A stretch of DNA of 64,000 nucleotides from CBDDLD01 sp965230605 (GTDB lineage: Bacteria; Bacteroidota; Bacteroidia; Flavobacteriales; Flavobacteriaceae), in contig CBDDLD010000004.1 of the NCBI GenBank assembly GCA_965230605.1, positions 1,364,001 to 1,428,000 on the forward strand, in the 5' to 3' direction. The translations under genes were made by a program, and so were the position numbers. Below, piece by piece: positions 50,807 to 58,778 of the stretch. Below the pieces are notes generated by a model. That model was given only the letters and a program-made list of their open reading frames with translations, did no database searches and was not told where the DNA came from. Each line of letters starts with the position of its first letter. The stretch's first letter is position 1.

Positions 50807-51507
50807 TGAATAAAATAGTCATCGCTATAGATGGATTTTCTTCTACAGGAAAAAGTACAATAGCTAAACGTTTAGCAAATGAGCTTGGTTACATATATGT
50901 AGATACAGGTGCTATGTATAGAGCGGTTACTTTATTTGCTATCCAAAATAAACTTATTAGCGAAAAGGTTTTTCTGAAGGAAGATTTATTAAAGGCACTA
51001 AAAGACATACATGTCACTTTTAAATATAATGACAGTTTAGGATTTGCGGAAGTTTATTTAAATGGTAAAAATGTTGAATCAAAAATTAGATCTCTAGAAG
51101 TTTCGAGTTACGTAAGTGAAGTTGCCACCTTGTCTGAGGTCAGACAAAAATTGGTAGAACAGCAACAGTCTATGGGTAAGGATAAAGGAATTGTTATGGA
51201 TGGACGTGATATAGGAACTGTTGTTTTTCCAAATGCAGAGTTAAAACTTTTTATGACTGCTTCTGCTGAAACAAGAGCCACAAGACGTTATAAAGAGCTT
51301 ATTGAAAGAGGTGACAAACTCAGCTATGAGCAAGTTTTGGACAATGTGATATATAGGGATCATATAGATTCTACTAGAGAGGATTCTCCTTTGCTAAAAG
51401 CAGAGCAAGCTATAGAGATAGACAACTCTGAACTTACTATAGAAGAACAACTGGTTTCAATTTTAGGACTCGTATCAGAAATTTTGAATAAAAAAAGCGA
51501 CTCTTAA
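50806..51507 (+). CDS. cmk: cytidylate kinase
   Basis: A 233-residue nucleotide kinase phosphorylating CMP/dCMP. P-loop IDGFSSTGKSTIAKRL, GAMYRAVTLFAI, and the lid-region MDGRDIGTVVFPNAELK with the Asp of the NMP site. Typical length. Its last codons form the left arm of the terminator hairpin, and its ATG overlaps the porQ stop (TAATG). Confidence 0.93.
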   Translation: MNKIVIAIDGFSSTGKSTIAKRLANELGYIYVDTGAMYRAVTLFAIQNKLISEKVFLKEDLLKALKDIHVTFKYNDSLGFAEVYLNGKNVESKIRSLEVSSYVSEVATLSEVRQKLVEQQQSMGKDKGIVMDGRDIGTVVFPNAELKLFMTASAETRATRRYKELIERGDKLSYEQVLDNVIYRDHIDSTREDSPLLKAEQAIEIDNSELTIEEQLVSILGLVSEILNKKSDS

Positions 51508-51519
51508 AAGAGCCGCTTT
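51494..51519. terminator. terminator overlapping the cmk 3' end
   Basis: AAAGCGACTCTT (51494-51505) and AAGAGCCGCTTT (51508-51519) with one A-C mismatch. The left arm lies in the cmk coding region, and the stop codon (51505-51507) is in the loop. It also ends the minus-strand LysM gene. Confidence 0.8.
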
Positions 51520-51541
51520 CATCTACATTAATTTTAATGTT

Positions 51542-51919
51542 CTATAGATTAGGGATGATCAATTCCTGATCAGGAAAAATGACATCCGGATTCTTTAAGA
51601 TGTCTGTATTTGCTGCGAAAATTTCTTTGTACTTCATTGCATCACCATAATAGTGTTTTGCAATTTTTCCTAATGTATCTCCTGAAACTACAGTGTGTCT
51701 GTGAAATACAGACTCATCTTCAACCTTAATGTCAGCAACAATATCTGAAGGATTGTCACCGCCAATAGCTTTTATCTTATCCCAAATCAAATTTTTCTCA
51801 TACTGAGTGTTTGCTGTACCTTCTACTTTTAATACACCATTGTCTTCCGATACATTACCGTCCTTGATGTTTAAAGTTTCCCCTAGGTCTAGTACGTCTT
51901 GGTATTTTGCTTTTACCAT
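51542..51919 (-). CDS. BON and LysM domain protein (Kbp/YgaU-like)
   Basis: A 125-residue protein. N-terminal BON-type domain (NIKDGNVSEDNGVLKVEGTANTQYEKNLIWDKIKAIGG, 15-55) then LysM (HTVVSGDTLGKIAKHYYGDAMKYKEIFAANTDILKNPDVIFPDQELIIP, ~75-125) that binds peptidoglycan. No signal peptide is visible. The combination matches the E. coli potassium-binding protein Kbp (YgaU), where the BON domain holds K+. Monocistronic. Confidence 0.85.
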   Translation of the reverse strand: MVKAKYQDVLDLGETLNIKDGNVSEDNGVLKVEGTANTQYEKNLIWDKIKAIGGDNPSDIVADIKVEDESVFHRHTVVSGDTLGKIAKHYYGDAMKYKEIFAANTDILKNPDVIFPDQELIIPNL

Positions 51920-52047
51920 AATAATTGAGTTTTTAAATTAATAGTATTGTAAATATATCAATTTAAATGCCAAACTTTTAGTATTGACAATTCAATTTTT
52001 TAACATTTCTACGCCCCAATAAATGATGTTTTAATAGTCTAAATATT

Positions 52048-52078
52048 TTGGTTATCAGAATATTAAATTGTATTTTTG
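52048..52078 (+). promoter_or_regulatory. promoter of rpsA
   Basis: TTG (52048-52050), 20-base spacer, TATTTTTG (52071-52078): near-ideal Bacteroidota promoter. It gives an untranslated leader of about 115 bases to ATG 52199. Confidence 0.75.
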
Positions 52079-52198
52079 CGCTCCTTTTTTAGCGAACGTT
52101 TGTAAAGAATAAAAAGGAAGACGTTAATTTATATGTAATACTTCTGTGACTTTTTCGCGAATTCTTTTGAAAGCTGCAGAATACAAATCAAATCAGCA
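52079..52198 (+). other. long rpsA leader with hairpins
   Basis: Contains a predicted stem, 52082-52091 with 52110-52118 (CCTTTTTTA / TAAAAAGG, one T bulged), and further self-complementary stretches near 52150-52180 (CGCGAATTC region). In E. coli rpsA is autoregulated by S1 binding to such a leader; whether this occurs here is unknown. Confidence 0.45.
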
Positions 52199-54034
52199 AT
52201 GGCTGAAAAGAAAACAAAAAAAGCTGAAGTTGAGGCAACTGAAGCTATAACTGTGGAAGCACCTGTAGTGTCTGAAGCTCAAGCTAATCCGGAAAAATTC
52301 TTAAAAGAATTTGACTGGCACAACTACGAAGAAGGAATTGAGCAAGTTGAAGACAAAAAACTTAAAGAATTTGAAAAATTAGTATCTGAAAACTTTGTTG
52401 ACACTCTAGATGACGAAGTTGTTGAAGGAACAGTGATTAATATAACTGATCGCGATGCCATCATTGATATTAATGCAAAGTCTGAGGGTGTTATTTCATT
52501 AAACGAGTTTAGATACAATCCAAATTTAAAAGTTGGAGATAAAGTAGAGGTACTTATTGATGTACGTGAAGATGCTACAGGACAATTAGTATTATCGCAC
52601 AGAAAAGCTCGTGTTATTAAAGCTTGGGATCGTGTAAATGCGGCACATACAAGTGGAGAGATCGTAAATGGTTTTGTTAAGTGCAGAACTAAAGGAGGTA
52701 TGATCGTAGATGTATTTGGTATTGAAGCCTTCTTGCCAGGTTCTCAAATCGATGTGAAGCCAATTAGAGATTACGATCAGTACGTAAATAAAACTATGGA
52801 ATTCAAAGTGGTTAAAATCAATCACGAATTCAAAAATATTGTAGTTTCTCACAAAGCGCTTATCGAAGCAGATATCGAAGAGCAGAAGAAAGAGATCATT
52901 GGTCAATTAGAAAAAGGTCAAGTATTAGAAGGTGTTGTTAAGAACATTACATCATACGGTGTATTTATCGACCTTGGTGGTGTGGACGGATTAATTCACA
53001 TTACAGATTTATCTTGGTCTAGAATTAACCACCCAAATGAAATCGTTGAGCTTGATCAAAAGTTAAACGTTGTGATCTTAGACTTTGATGAGAACAAATC
53101 TAGAATCCAATTAGGACTTAAGCAGTTAAGCAAGCATCCATGGGAAGCTTTAGCTGAAGATGTAAAAGTTGGAGATAAAGTAAAAGGTAAAGTAGTCGTT
53201 ATTGCTGACTATGGTGCATTTATAGAAGTTGCTGAAGGAGTAGAAGGGTTGGTGCACGTTAGTGAAATGTCATGGTCTACACATTTACGTTCTGCACAAG
53301 ATTTCGTATCTGTTGGAGATGAAGTTGATGCACAAATTTTAACATTAGATAGAGAAGAACGTAAAATGTCACTTGGTATTAAGCAATTAACTCCAGATCC
53401 ATGGACAGACATTACATCAAAATACCCAGTAGGCTCTAAACACGAAGGCATTGTACGAAACTTTACAAACTTTGGTGTTTTTGTTGAGCTAGAAGAAGGT
53501 ATTGATGGATTAATTTACATCTCTGACCTATCTTGGACTAAAAAAATTAAGCATCCAAGTGAATTCTGTAATGTCGGTGATAAATTAGATGTTATTGTAC
53601 TTGAATTAGATGTTGAAGGTCGTAAATTAAGTTTAGGGCACAAACAAACTACAGAAAACCCTTGGGACAAGTATGAGACAGAGTTTGCTTTAGAAACTAT
53701 TCACAAAGCGGCCATCTCTGAAGTTGTTGACAAAGGTGCTACTATAGAGTTTAACGAAGATATCGTTGCTTTTGTACCTTCACGTCACCTTGAAAAAGAA
53801 GACGGAAATAAGCTTAAGAAAGGTGAAGAAGCAGAATTCAAGATTATTGAATTTAATAAAGAATTCAAAAGAGTAGTAGCTTCTCACACAGCTGTGTTTA
53901 GAGAAGAAGAGGCAAAAATTGTAAAGGCAGCAGCTAAGAAAGCAGCCAATGCAGCAGCAGAAGCTAAGCCAACTTTAGGTGATGCTAATGATGCGCTTCA
54001 AGCTCTTAAAGATAAGATGGATGGTAAGAAATAA
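52199..54034 (+). CDS. rpsA: 30S ribosomal protein S1
   Basis: A 611-residue protein with six S1 (OB-fold) repeats. Their starts are recognisable: VVEGTVINITDRDAIIDI, VNGFVKCRTKGGMIVDVFG, LEGVVKNITSYGVFIDLGG, VKGKVVVIADYGAFIEVAE, HEGIVRNFTNFGVFVELEE and the weaker HKAAISEVVDKGATIEF. The N-terminal 50 residues are lysine/glutamate-rich and the C-terminal tail is alanine-lysine rich. S1 tethers mRNA to the ribosome, important in Bacteroidota which lack Shine-Dalgarno starts. Strong promoter and long leader upstream. Confidence 0.94.
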   Translation: MAEKKTKKAEVEATEAITVEAPVVSEAQANPEKFLKEFDWHNYEEGIEQVEDKKLKEFEKLVSENFVDTLDDEVVEGTVINITDRDAIIDINAKSEGVISLNEFRYNPNLKVGDKVEVLIDVREDATGQLVLSHRKARVIKAWDRVNAAHTSGEIVNGFVKCRTKGGMIVDVFGIEAFLPGSQIDVKPIRDYDQYVNKTMEFKVVKINHEFKNIVVSHKALIEADIEEQKKEIIGQLEKGQVLEGVVKNITSYGVFIDLGGVDGLIHITDLSWSRINHPNEIVELDQKLNVVILDFDENKSRIQLGLKQLSKHPWEALAEDVKVGDKVKGKVVVIADYGAFIEVAEGVEGLVHVSEMSWSTHLRSAQDFVSVGDEVDAQILTLDREERKMSLGIKQLTPDPWTDITSKYPVGSKHEGIVRNFTNFGVFVELEEGIDGLIYISDLSWTKKIKHPSEFCNVGDKLDVIVLELDVEGRKLSLGHKQTTENPWDKYETEFALETIHKAAISEVVDKGATIEFNEDIVAFVPSRHLEKEDGNKLKKGEEAEFKIIEFNKEFKRVVASHTAVFREEEAKIVKAAAKKAANAAAEAKPTLGDANDALQALKDKMDGKK

Positions 54035-54050
54035 TCATATAATCCTATAA

Positions 54051-54090
54051 TAACAAAAAAGCCTTCTCACATGAGAAGGCTTTTTTGTTA
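54051..54090 (+). terminator. terminator of rpsA
   Basis: 19-base perfect arms (54051-54069, 54072-54090), core GCCTTCTCA / TGAGAAGGC, T run on the 3' side. Confidence 0.9.
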
Positions 54091-54140
54091 TTGGTTACTC
54101 AAATATTTTAGTTTAACTTTGCCGTCCAAATACGTTTGGA
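54091..54140 (+). promoter_or_regulatory. promoter and leader hairpin of the pyrR operon
   Basis: TTG (54091-54093), 20-base spacer, TAACTTTG (54114-54121), a perfect -7. The -33 box directly abuts the rpsA terminator. The leader has TCCAAA-TACG-TTTGGA (54125-54140), a 6-base stem with a 4-base loop near the expected transcript start, seven bases before the ATG at 54147. Confidence 0.65.
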
Positions 54141-54146
54141 ATTCAC

Positions 54147-54686
54147 ATGAGTCAAAAAGTATTACTTAATTCTAAAGAAGTAAATATCATCCTTCACAGA
54201 TTGGCTTGCCAACTTATTGAAAATCACAATAACTTTTCTCAAACTGTACTTATAGGCATACAACCTAGAGGAAAATATTTGGCAGAACGTTTAGCTAGTA
54301 TGTTAAAAGAGGACTACAAAATTAAAGACCTTAATTTAGGTCATCTAGATATTACTTTCTTTAGAGACGATTTTAGACGCAGTGATAAACCGTTAGAAGC
54401 TAATACAACTGAAATAGATTTTATAGTTGAAGACAAAAACGTTGTATTTGTTGATGATGTGTTATACACAGGACGAAGTATAAGAGCTGCTTTAACAGCG
54501 ATACAATCATTTGGAAGACCTAGAAATATTGAATTATTAACCTTAATAGATAGACGTTTTAGTAGACATTTACCCATTCAACCTAATTACAGAGGTCGGC
54601 AGGTAGACGCTATTAACGAAGAACGTGTAAAAGTAAATTGGAAAGAAAACGAAGGTGAAGATTCTGTATATCTAATTAATAGTTAA
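54147..54686 (+). CDS. pyrR: bifunctional pyrimidine regulator PyrR / uracil phosphoribosyltransferase
   Basis: A 179-residue phosphoribosyltransferase-fold protein. The PRPP-binding motif VVFVDDVLYTGRSIRAAL (~97-114) is clear, and the N-terminal SKEVNIILHRLACQLIENH and LIGIQPRGKYLAERL fit PyrR. In Bacillus PyrR attenuates pyr operon transcription in response to UMP and converts uracil to UMP. It is four bases before pyrB; the leader is too short for the Bacillus-type anti-terminator. Confidence 0.9.
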   Translation: MSQKVLLNSKEVNIILHRLACQLIENHNNFSQTVLIGIQPRGKYLAERLASMLKEDYKIKDLNLGHLDITFFRDDFRRSDKPLEANTTEIDFIVEDKNVVFVDDVLYTGRSIRAALTAIQSFGRPRNIELLTLIDRRFSRHLPIQPNYRGRQVDAINEERVKVNWKENEGEDSVYLINS

Positions 54687-54690
54687 ACGC

Positions 54691-55620
54691 ATGAGTGAAT
54701 TAAGTGTAAATCACTTACTAGGAATAAAATACCTTAACGCTAAGGACATAGAACTTATTTTTGAAACTGCTGATCAGTTTAAAGAAGTCATCAACCGACC
54801 AATTAAAAAAGTACCTTCGTTAAGGGATATCACTATTGCTAACTTATTCTTTGAAAATTCTACACGCACAAAACTTTCTTTTGAATTGGCAGAAAAACGA
54901 TTGTCAGCTGATGTTATTAACTTTTCTGCTTCACAATCATCTGTAAAGAAAGGGGAGACCCTTATAGATACGGTTAACAATATATTATCTATGAAAGTAG
55001 ATATGGTTGTAATGCGTCATCCTAACCCTGGAGCAGGTGTGTTTCTCTCCAAACATGTAGATGCAAGTATTATTAATGCCGGAGATGGTGCTCATGAACA
55101 CCCAACACAGGCCCTATTAGATTCATACTCAATTAGAGAGAGGCTGGGCAGTGTTAAGGGAAAAAATGTAGTGATTGTGGGTGATATACTCCATAGCAGA
55201 GTGGCATTGTCTAATATATATGCACTACAATTACAAGGAGCAAACGTTAAAGTATGTGGCCCAAAGACATTAATACCAAAATATATAGAAAGTCTAGGTG
55301 TAAAAGTTGAAACCGATTTAATAAAAGCACTTAACTGGTGTGATGTAGCCAATATGTTGCGTGTGCAAAATGAGCGTATGGACATAAGCTATTTCCCATC
55401 TACACGCGAGTATACACAGCAATTTGGAGTTAACAAGGAGATTCTGGATGGATTAGACAAGGATATTACTATTATGCATCCCGGTCCAATTAATAGAGGT
55501 GTAGAAATCACGAGTGATGTTGCCGATTCTAAACAGGCAATTATTTTAGATCAAGTTGAAAATGGAGTTGCAATTCGTATGGCAATTATTTATCTTTTAG
55601 CTTCTAAAATCAAACACTAG
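54691..55620 (+). CDS. pyrB: aspartate carbamoyltransferase catalytic subunit
   Basis: A 309-residue enzyme making carbamoyl-aspartate in pyrimidine synthesis. Carbamoyl-phosphate loop FFENSTRTKLSFELA (~51-65), HPTQALLDSYSI, and VVIVGDILHSRVALSN are the ATCase fold motifs, with HPGPINRGVEI near the end. No regulatory subunit (pyrI) adjacent, as usual outside enterobacteria. Confidence 0.93.
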   Translation: MSELSVNHLLGIKYLNAKDIELIFETADQFKEVINRPIKKVPSLRDITIANLFFENSTRTKLSFELAEKRLSADVINFSASQSSVKKGETLIDTVNNILSMKVDMVVMRHPNPGAGVFLSKHVDASIINAGDGAHEHPTQALLDSYSIRERLGSVKGKNVVIVGDILHSRVALSNIYALQLQGANVKVCGPKTLIPKYIESLGVKVETDLIKALNWCDVANMLRVQNERMDISYFPSTREYTQQFGVNKEILDGLDKDITIMHPGPINRGVEITSDVADSKQAIILDQVENGVAIRMAIIYLLASKIKH

Positions 55621-55624
55621 TCTA

Positions 55625-55957
55625 ATGATCTTTGATACAGATGGAAATATTTCCATAATCACCCAAGAAAAAGTTTCTGTGATTAACCTGGTGAAAGGGA
55701 TCGAAGAAGCTTATGAAAAACTAAAGTTTAATAATATTATTGTTATCCTCTCTAGCCTTAAACCGGTGAGACTGCATGATATCATTGAATTTTTGAGGCT
55801 CTCTAATACACATCGAAGTTCAAAAAAATCTTTCGTAATAGTGTCTAATAAGGTCAATGTAGATGAAATGCCAGATGAGATAATTGTCGTACCAACATTA
55901 CAAGAAGCCTATGATATTATTGAAATGGAGGAAATGGAACGCGATTTAGGTATTTAA
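55625..55957 (+). CDS. small STAS-like protein upstream of rnz
   Basis: A 110-residue cytoplasmic protein with alternating strand and helix pattern of the SpoIIAA/STAS fold (ISIITQEKVSVINLVKGIEEAYEKLKFNNIIVILSSLKP..., EIIVVPTLQEAYDIIEMEEMERDLGI). In related genomes this gene lies directly before rnz and is often labelled ribonuclease Z by transfer. It has no metal-binding motif, so it is not the nuclease itself. Role unknown; probably in the pyrB-rnz operon. Confidence 0.75.
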   Translation: MIFDTDGNISIITQEKVSVINLVKGIEEAYEKLKFNNIIVILSSLKPVRLHDIIEFLRLSNTHRSSKKSFVIVSNKVNVDEMPDEIIVVPTLQEAYDIIEMEEMERDLGI

Positions 55958-55960
55958 TAC

Positions 55961-56866
55961 ATGAAATTAACAATACTAGGCTGTTACAGCGCTACACCAC
56001 GAACTAATACTAACCCTACATCACAGGTTCTTGAGATCAACAATCATATTTTCTTGATTGATTGTGGAGAAGGCACCCAAGTACAATTGCGAAAAAACAA
56101 GATCAAGTTTTCTCGCATCAAGCACATATTTATATCCCATTTGCATGGCGACCATTATTTTGGTCTTGTAGGACTCATAAGTACGTTTAGACTACTCACC
56201 AGAGAGGCTGACCTTCATATCTATGCGCCTAAAGGCCTGAAAGAAGTCATCACAATGCAAATGAAACTTTCCGATTCGTGGACCAACTACCAATTGATAT
56301 TTCACGAATTAAGTTCAGAAACCTCAGAACTCATTTATGAAGACGATAGAGTAGAAGTACATACGATACCCCTTGACCATCGCATATACACCAATGGATT
56401 TATTTTTAAGGAAAAACCAGGGGAACGAAAGCTAGATATTAATGCTGTACTTAATGCTAATATTCACAAATCCTATTTTAGAAAATTAAAGCTAGGTGCA
56501 GATGTTATTAATGAAGACGGGCAATTAGTGAAGAATGGTGATGTCACCAAAGACCCTAACCCAACAAAAAGCTATGCCTATTGCAGTGATACAGCTTATA
56601 ACGAAAGTATTATTCCTCTTATAAGTAAAGTTGATGCATTATATCATGAATCTACATTTTTAGAAAAGAATGGGAATTTGTGTAAACCAACTAAACATAG
56701 TACCGCCATTCAGGCTGCGACAATAGCAAAAAAAGCTGACGTTAAGCAATTAATTCTAGGGCATTATTCTACACGGTATGATGATCTAACACCATTTAGA
56801 GAGGAGGCAAACACTGTTTTTGACAATGTTCTTTTGGCCGATGATGGAAAAGTATTTGAGATTTAG
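55961..56866 (+). CDS. rnz: ribonuclease Z
   Basis: A 301-residue metallo-beta-lactamase-fold endonuclease that removes tRNA 3' trailers. Zinc ligands in SHLHGDHYFGLVGLIS (HxHxDH) with DCGEG before it, a short exosite (TREADLHIYAPKG), SDTAY and the terminal HST / LGHYSTRY histidines. The DHRI(Y) region and overall length fit RNase Z of the ElaC type. Its last 4 bases overlap the stop of the antisense-side gene at 56863. Confidence 0.92.
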   Translation: MKLTILGCYSATPRTNTNPTSQVLEINNHIFLIDCGEGTQVQLRKNKIKFSRIKHIFISHLHGDHYFGLVGLISTFRLLTREADLHIYAPKGLKEVITMQMKLSDSWTNYQLIFHELSSETSELIYEDDRVEVHTIPLDHRIYTNGFIFKEKPGERKLDINAVLNANIHKSYFRKLKLGADVINEDGQLVKNGDVTKDPNPTKSYAYCSDTAYNESIIPLISKVDALYHESTFLEKNGNLCKPTKHSTAIQAATIAKKADVKQLILGHYSTRYDDLTPFREEANTVFDNVLLADDGKVFEI

Positions 56867-57276
56867 TTTAGCTCTGCCAACTGCTGTACCCAATTAATAG
56901 CTTCGTCTAAGCTTTGAGCTCTTTTAAAGCTAATTGCTGACATTTGCTTTTCAATATTGGCATTCATATATGTAGAATGTCTATAGCTAACTATTGAAGC
57001 AGCTATTAAAATACTATCGTCTTTATCAAAGTAGGACCACAGAATAGGTTCAATAGAGTACGAATTTACTCTATTAGCAATATATGCCAAACGTTTATGG
57101 TTTCCATAATGTGACCGAATAGATGTCAATAGTTGATCGAGCTTATTCCAATTAAAGTGCTCACCTTCATTAACTTCCATAATAAAAAAGTCCTGACACA
57201 AATAAATGGTGCCAAATTCTAAAGTCAATTTTTGATTTGATAAAGTAGTAGCGTAAGGGGAATCTTCAAACCGCAT
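56863..57276 (-). CDS. small STAS/SpoIIAA-like protein
   Basis: A 137-residue cytoplasmic protein of the SpoIIAA/STAS-like fold: a strand-rich N-terminus (LTLEFGTIYLCQDFFIMEVNEGE), helices (WNKLDQLLTSIRSHYG) and a last helix (SLDEAINWVQQLAEL). No phosphoserine motif is evident. It is convergent with rnz by 4 bases. A hairpin lies over the start codon. I do not assign a function. An alternative start is the methionine at residue 33. Confidence 0.65.
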   Translation of the reverse strand: MRFEDSPYATTLSNQKLTLEFGTIYLCQDFFIMEVNEGEHFNWNKLDQLLTSIRSHYGNHKRLAYIANRVNSYSIEPILWSYFDKDDSILIAASIVSYRHSTYMNANIEKQMSAISFKRAQSLDEAINWVQQLAELN

Positions 57277-57295
57277 TTAGGAATTTTTTCCTAAA
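57276..57295. promoter_or_regulatory. inverted repeat over the start of the 56863-57276 gene
   Basis: TTTAGGAA (57276-57283) and TTCCTAAA (57288-57295), loop TTTT, with a 1-mismatch -7 site (TATTTTTA, 57299-57292, minus strand) overlapping the outer arm. The first base of the repeat is in the start codon. Confidence 0.4.
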
Positions 57296-57345
57296 AATAC
57301 AGTTTTTTTGAATGAAATGAAAAATTGAAGTACCTTCGTGTAGTT

Positions 57346-57993
57346 ATGGAAAAAGACCTTAGCAACTACAGAAAGTCCTATGATAAAGGTGAATTACTTA
57401 AAAAAGATGCGCCTATAAATCCAATAGAATTATTTAGGGATTGGTTTTTAGAAATCGACAAATACTTTCCCGAAATAGAAGCTAATGCCATGACACTTTC
57501 CACTTTTGGTACAGATAATTATCCTAAGAATAGGGTAGTACTTCTTAAGAAATTTACTTATGAAGGTTTCATATTTTATACAAATTACAACAGTGAAAAG
57601 GGCAAAGCTATAAGTAAGAATCCAAGAGTTTGCCTATCATTTTTTTGGCATGGAGCAGAGCGTCAAATTATTATTAAAGGTGCCGCCGAAAAAATAGCAG
57701 CTAATCTAAGCGATGGTTATTTTGAATCTAGACCACGTGGAAGCCAATTGGGGGCAGTTATTTCTGATCAAAGCGAGGTTATTGAAGATAGAACCTATTT
57801 AGAAGAAAAACTGAAATCTTTAGAAGCTGAGTATGAAAACAAACCTATTGAGCGACCAGATTATTGGGGAGGCTATATTGTAAAACCCGTTGAAATTGAA
57901 TTTTGGCAAGGAAGACCTAATAGACTGCACGATCGGTTAAGGTATCAATTACAATCAGATTTTGATTGGAAAATCGACCGTTTATCACCATAA
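57346..57993 (+). CDS. pdxH: pyridoxamine 5'-phosphate oxidase
   Basis: A 215-residue FMN enzyme that makes pyridoxal 5'-phosphate. Order: DLSNYRKSYDKGELLKKDAPINPIELFRDWFLE (N-terminal PLP-family), NAMTLSTFGTDNYPKNRVVLLK, FIFYTNYNSEKGKAI, and the C-terminal FWQGRPNRLHDRLRY. Start ATG 57346 gives the family ending; an upstream TTG at 57325 would add 7 residues without support. A -7-like TACCTTCG (57331-57338) is near. Its product feeds the PLP enzymes in the window (RocD, class V aminotransferase, cysteine desulfurase). Confidence 0.92.
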   Translation: MEKDLSNYRKSYDKGELLKKDAPINPIELFRDWFLEIDKYFPEIEANAMTLSTFGTDNYPKNRVVLLKKFTYEGFIFYTNYNSEKGKAISKNPRVCLSFFWHGAERQIIIKGAAEKIAANLSDGYFESRPRGSQLGAVISDQSEVIEDRTYLEEKLKSLEAEYENKPIERPDYWGGYIVKPVEIEFWQGRPNRLHDRLRYQLQSDFDWKIDRLSP

Positions 57994-58012
57994 AACCCTT
58001 TTTTTAAAACAT

Positions 58013-58106
58013 CGTTTAAATGCGTTTAGTTTCGATTAAACGTTATTTTTTTACATTTTTATGTGCATTTCATCGATTATTTGCATTAAAAATCGATGAA
58101 ATGCAC
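58013..58106. repeat. cluster of inverted repeats upstream of the CAP lipoprotein gene
   Basis: Perfect 16-base arms GTGCATTTCATCGATT (58063-58078) and AATCGATGAAATGCAC (58091-58106), 12-base loop, and a 7-base pair CGTTTAA / TTAAACG (58013-58019, 58036-58042). The 201-base gap 57994-58194 holds no gene. Confidence 0.7.
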
Positions 58107-58194
58107 GTTGTTTATCGATTTTAACATTTTGTTAACGGAGATCGCTTTATAGTGCTATTACATTAGTAATCCCAAATCAAAACTTAATCTACTT

Positions 58195-58689
58195 ATGAAA
58201 ATTTCTACGATTATGCCGGTGTTGGCAATTGTGACCCTCTTGAGCTTTTCATCTTGCTCAACAGAAAGTTTCCCTGAGGAAAAGATTAATTTAGAATTAA
58301 CTAATCCCCCTCTAGCTAAAGAAATTGAAATTGAAATTTTAGAGCTTATCAATGACCATAGAATAATCAATGGTTTAAGCCCTCTAAATGATCATGGAAC
58401 AATAAAAGCTGTTGCTTTTACGCATACAGATTACATGATAGAAGTTGATAATGTATCACATGACAACTTCTTTCAAAGAAAACAAAGTCTACAAGATAAC
58501 GCTGATGCCACTGTGGTCTCAGAAAATGTAGCTTATGGTTTTAGTTCAGCTGAATCAGTTGTGAATGCTTGGCTTAATAGTGATAGTCACCGTCAGAATA
58601 TTGAAGGAAACTTCACTGATTTTGATATATCAGCAGAGCAGAATGAAGAGGGAAAATGGTATTTTACAAATATTTTTATAAAGCGTTAA
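58195..58689 (+). CDS. CAP/SCP domain lipoprotein
   Basis: A 164-residue lipoprotein (lipobox VTLLSFSSC, Cys20). The CAP domain has ILELINDHRIINGLSPL (first helix), VAFTHTDYMIEVDNVSHDNFFQR (His of the site), VSENVAYGFSSAESVVNAWLNSDSHRQNI (GEN-x-AY-like and H-x-x-NI motif) and ends with strand WYFTNIFIKR. CAP proteins are often secreted effectors or peptidases of uncertain function. The leader shares a 13-base block with the gene at 36668. Confidence 0.85.
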   Translation: MKISTIMPVLAIVTLLSFSSCSTESFPEEKINLELTNPPLAKEIEIEILELINDHRIINGLSPLNDHGTIKAVAFTHTDYMIEVDNVSHDNFFQRKQSLQDNADATVVSENVAYGFSSAESVVNAWLNSDSHRQNIEGNFTDFDISAEQNEEGKWYFTNIFIKR

Positions 58690-58718
58690 CCCGCTTAATA
58701 AAGTTGATTAATAGCCCC

Positions 58719-58748
58719 AAAAAAGTCGCATGTTAATGCGACTTTTTT
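58719..58748 (+). terminator. terminator of the CAP gene
   Basis: 13-base perfect arms (58719-58731, 58736-58748) with core GTCGCAT / ATGCGAC and loop GTTA. Confidence 0.88.
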
Positions 58749-58778
58749 TATTTTAAGGGTGTTATTAATTAAGTGATT

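Noticed and set aside
54122..54146. Bacillus-type PyrR attenuator
   Set aside because: The leader has only one short hairpin and no terminator/anti-terminator alternatives.
55625..55957. Ribonuclease Z N-terminal fragment
   Set aside because: It has its own stop and a STAS-like pattern, and the downstream rnz is complete with all metal ligands.
57325..57345. TTG start for pdxH
   Set aside because: ATG 57346 gives the family N-terminus and the -7-like site lies inside the extension.
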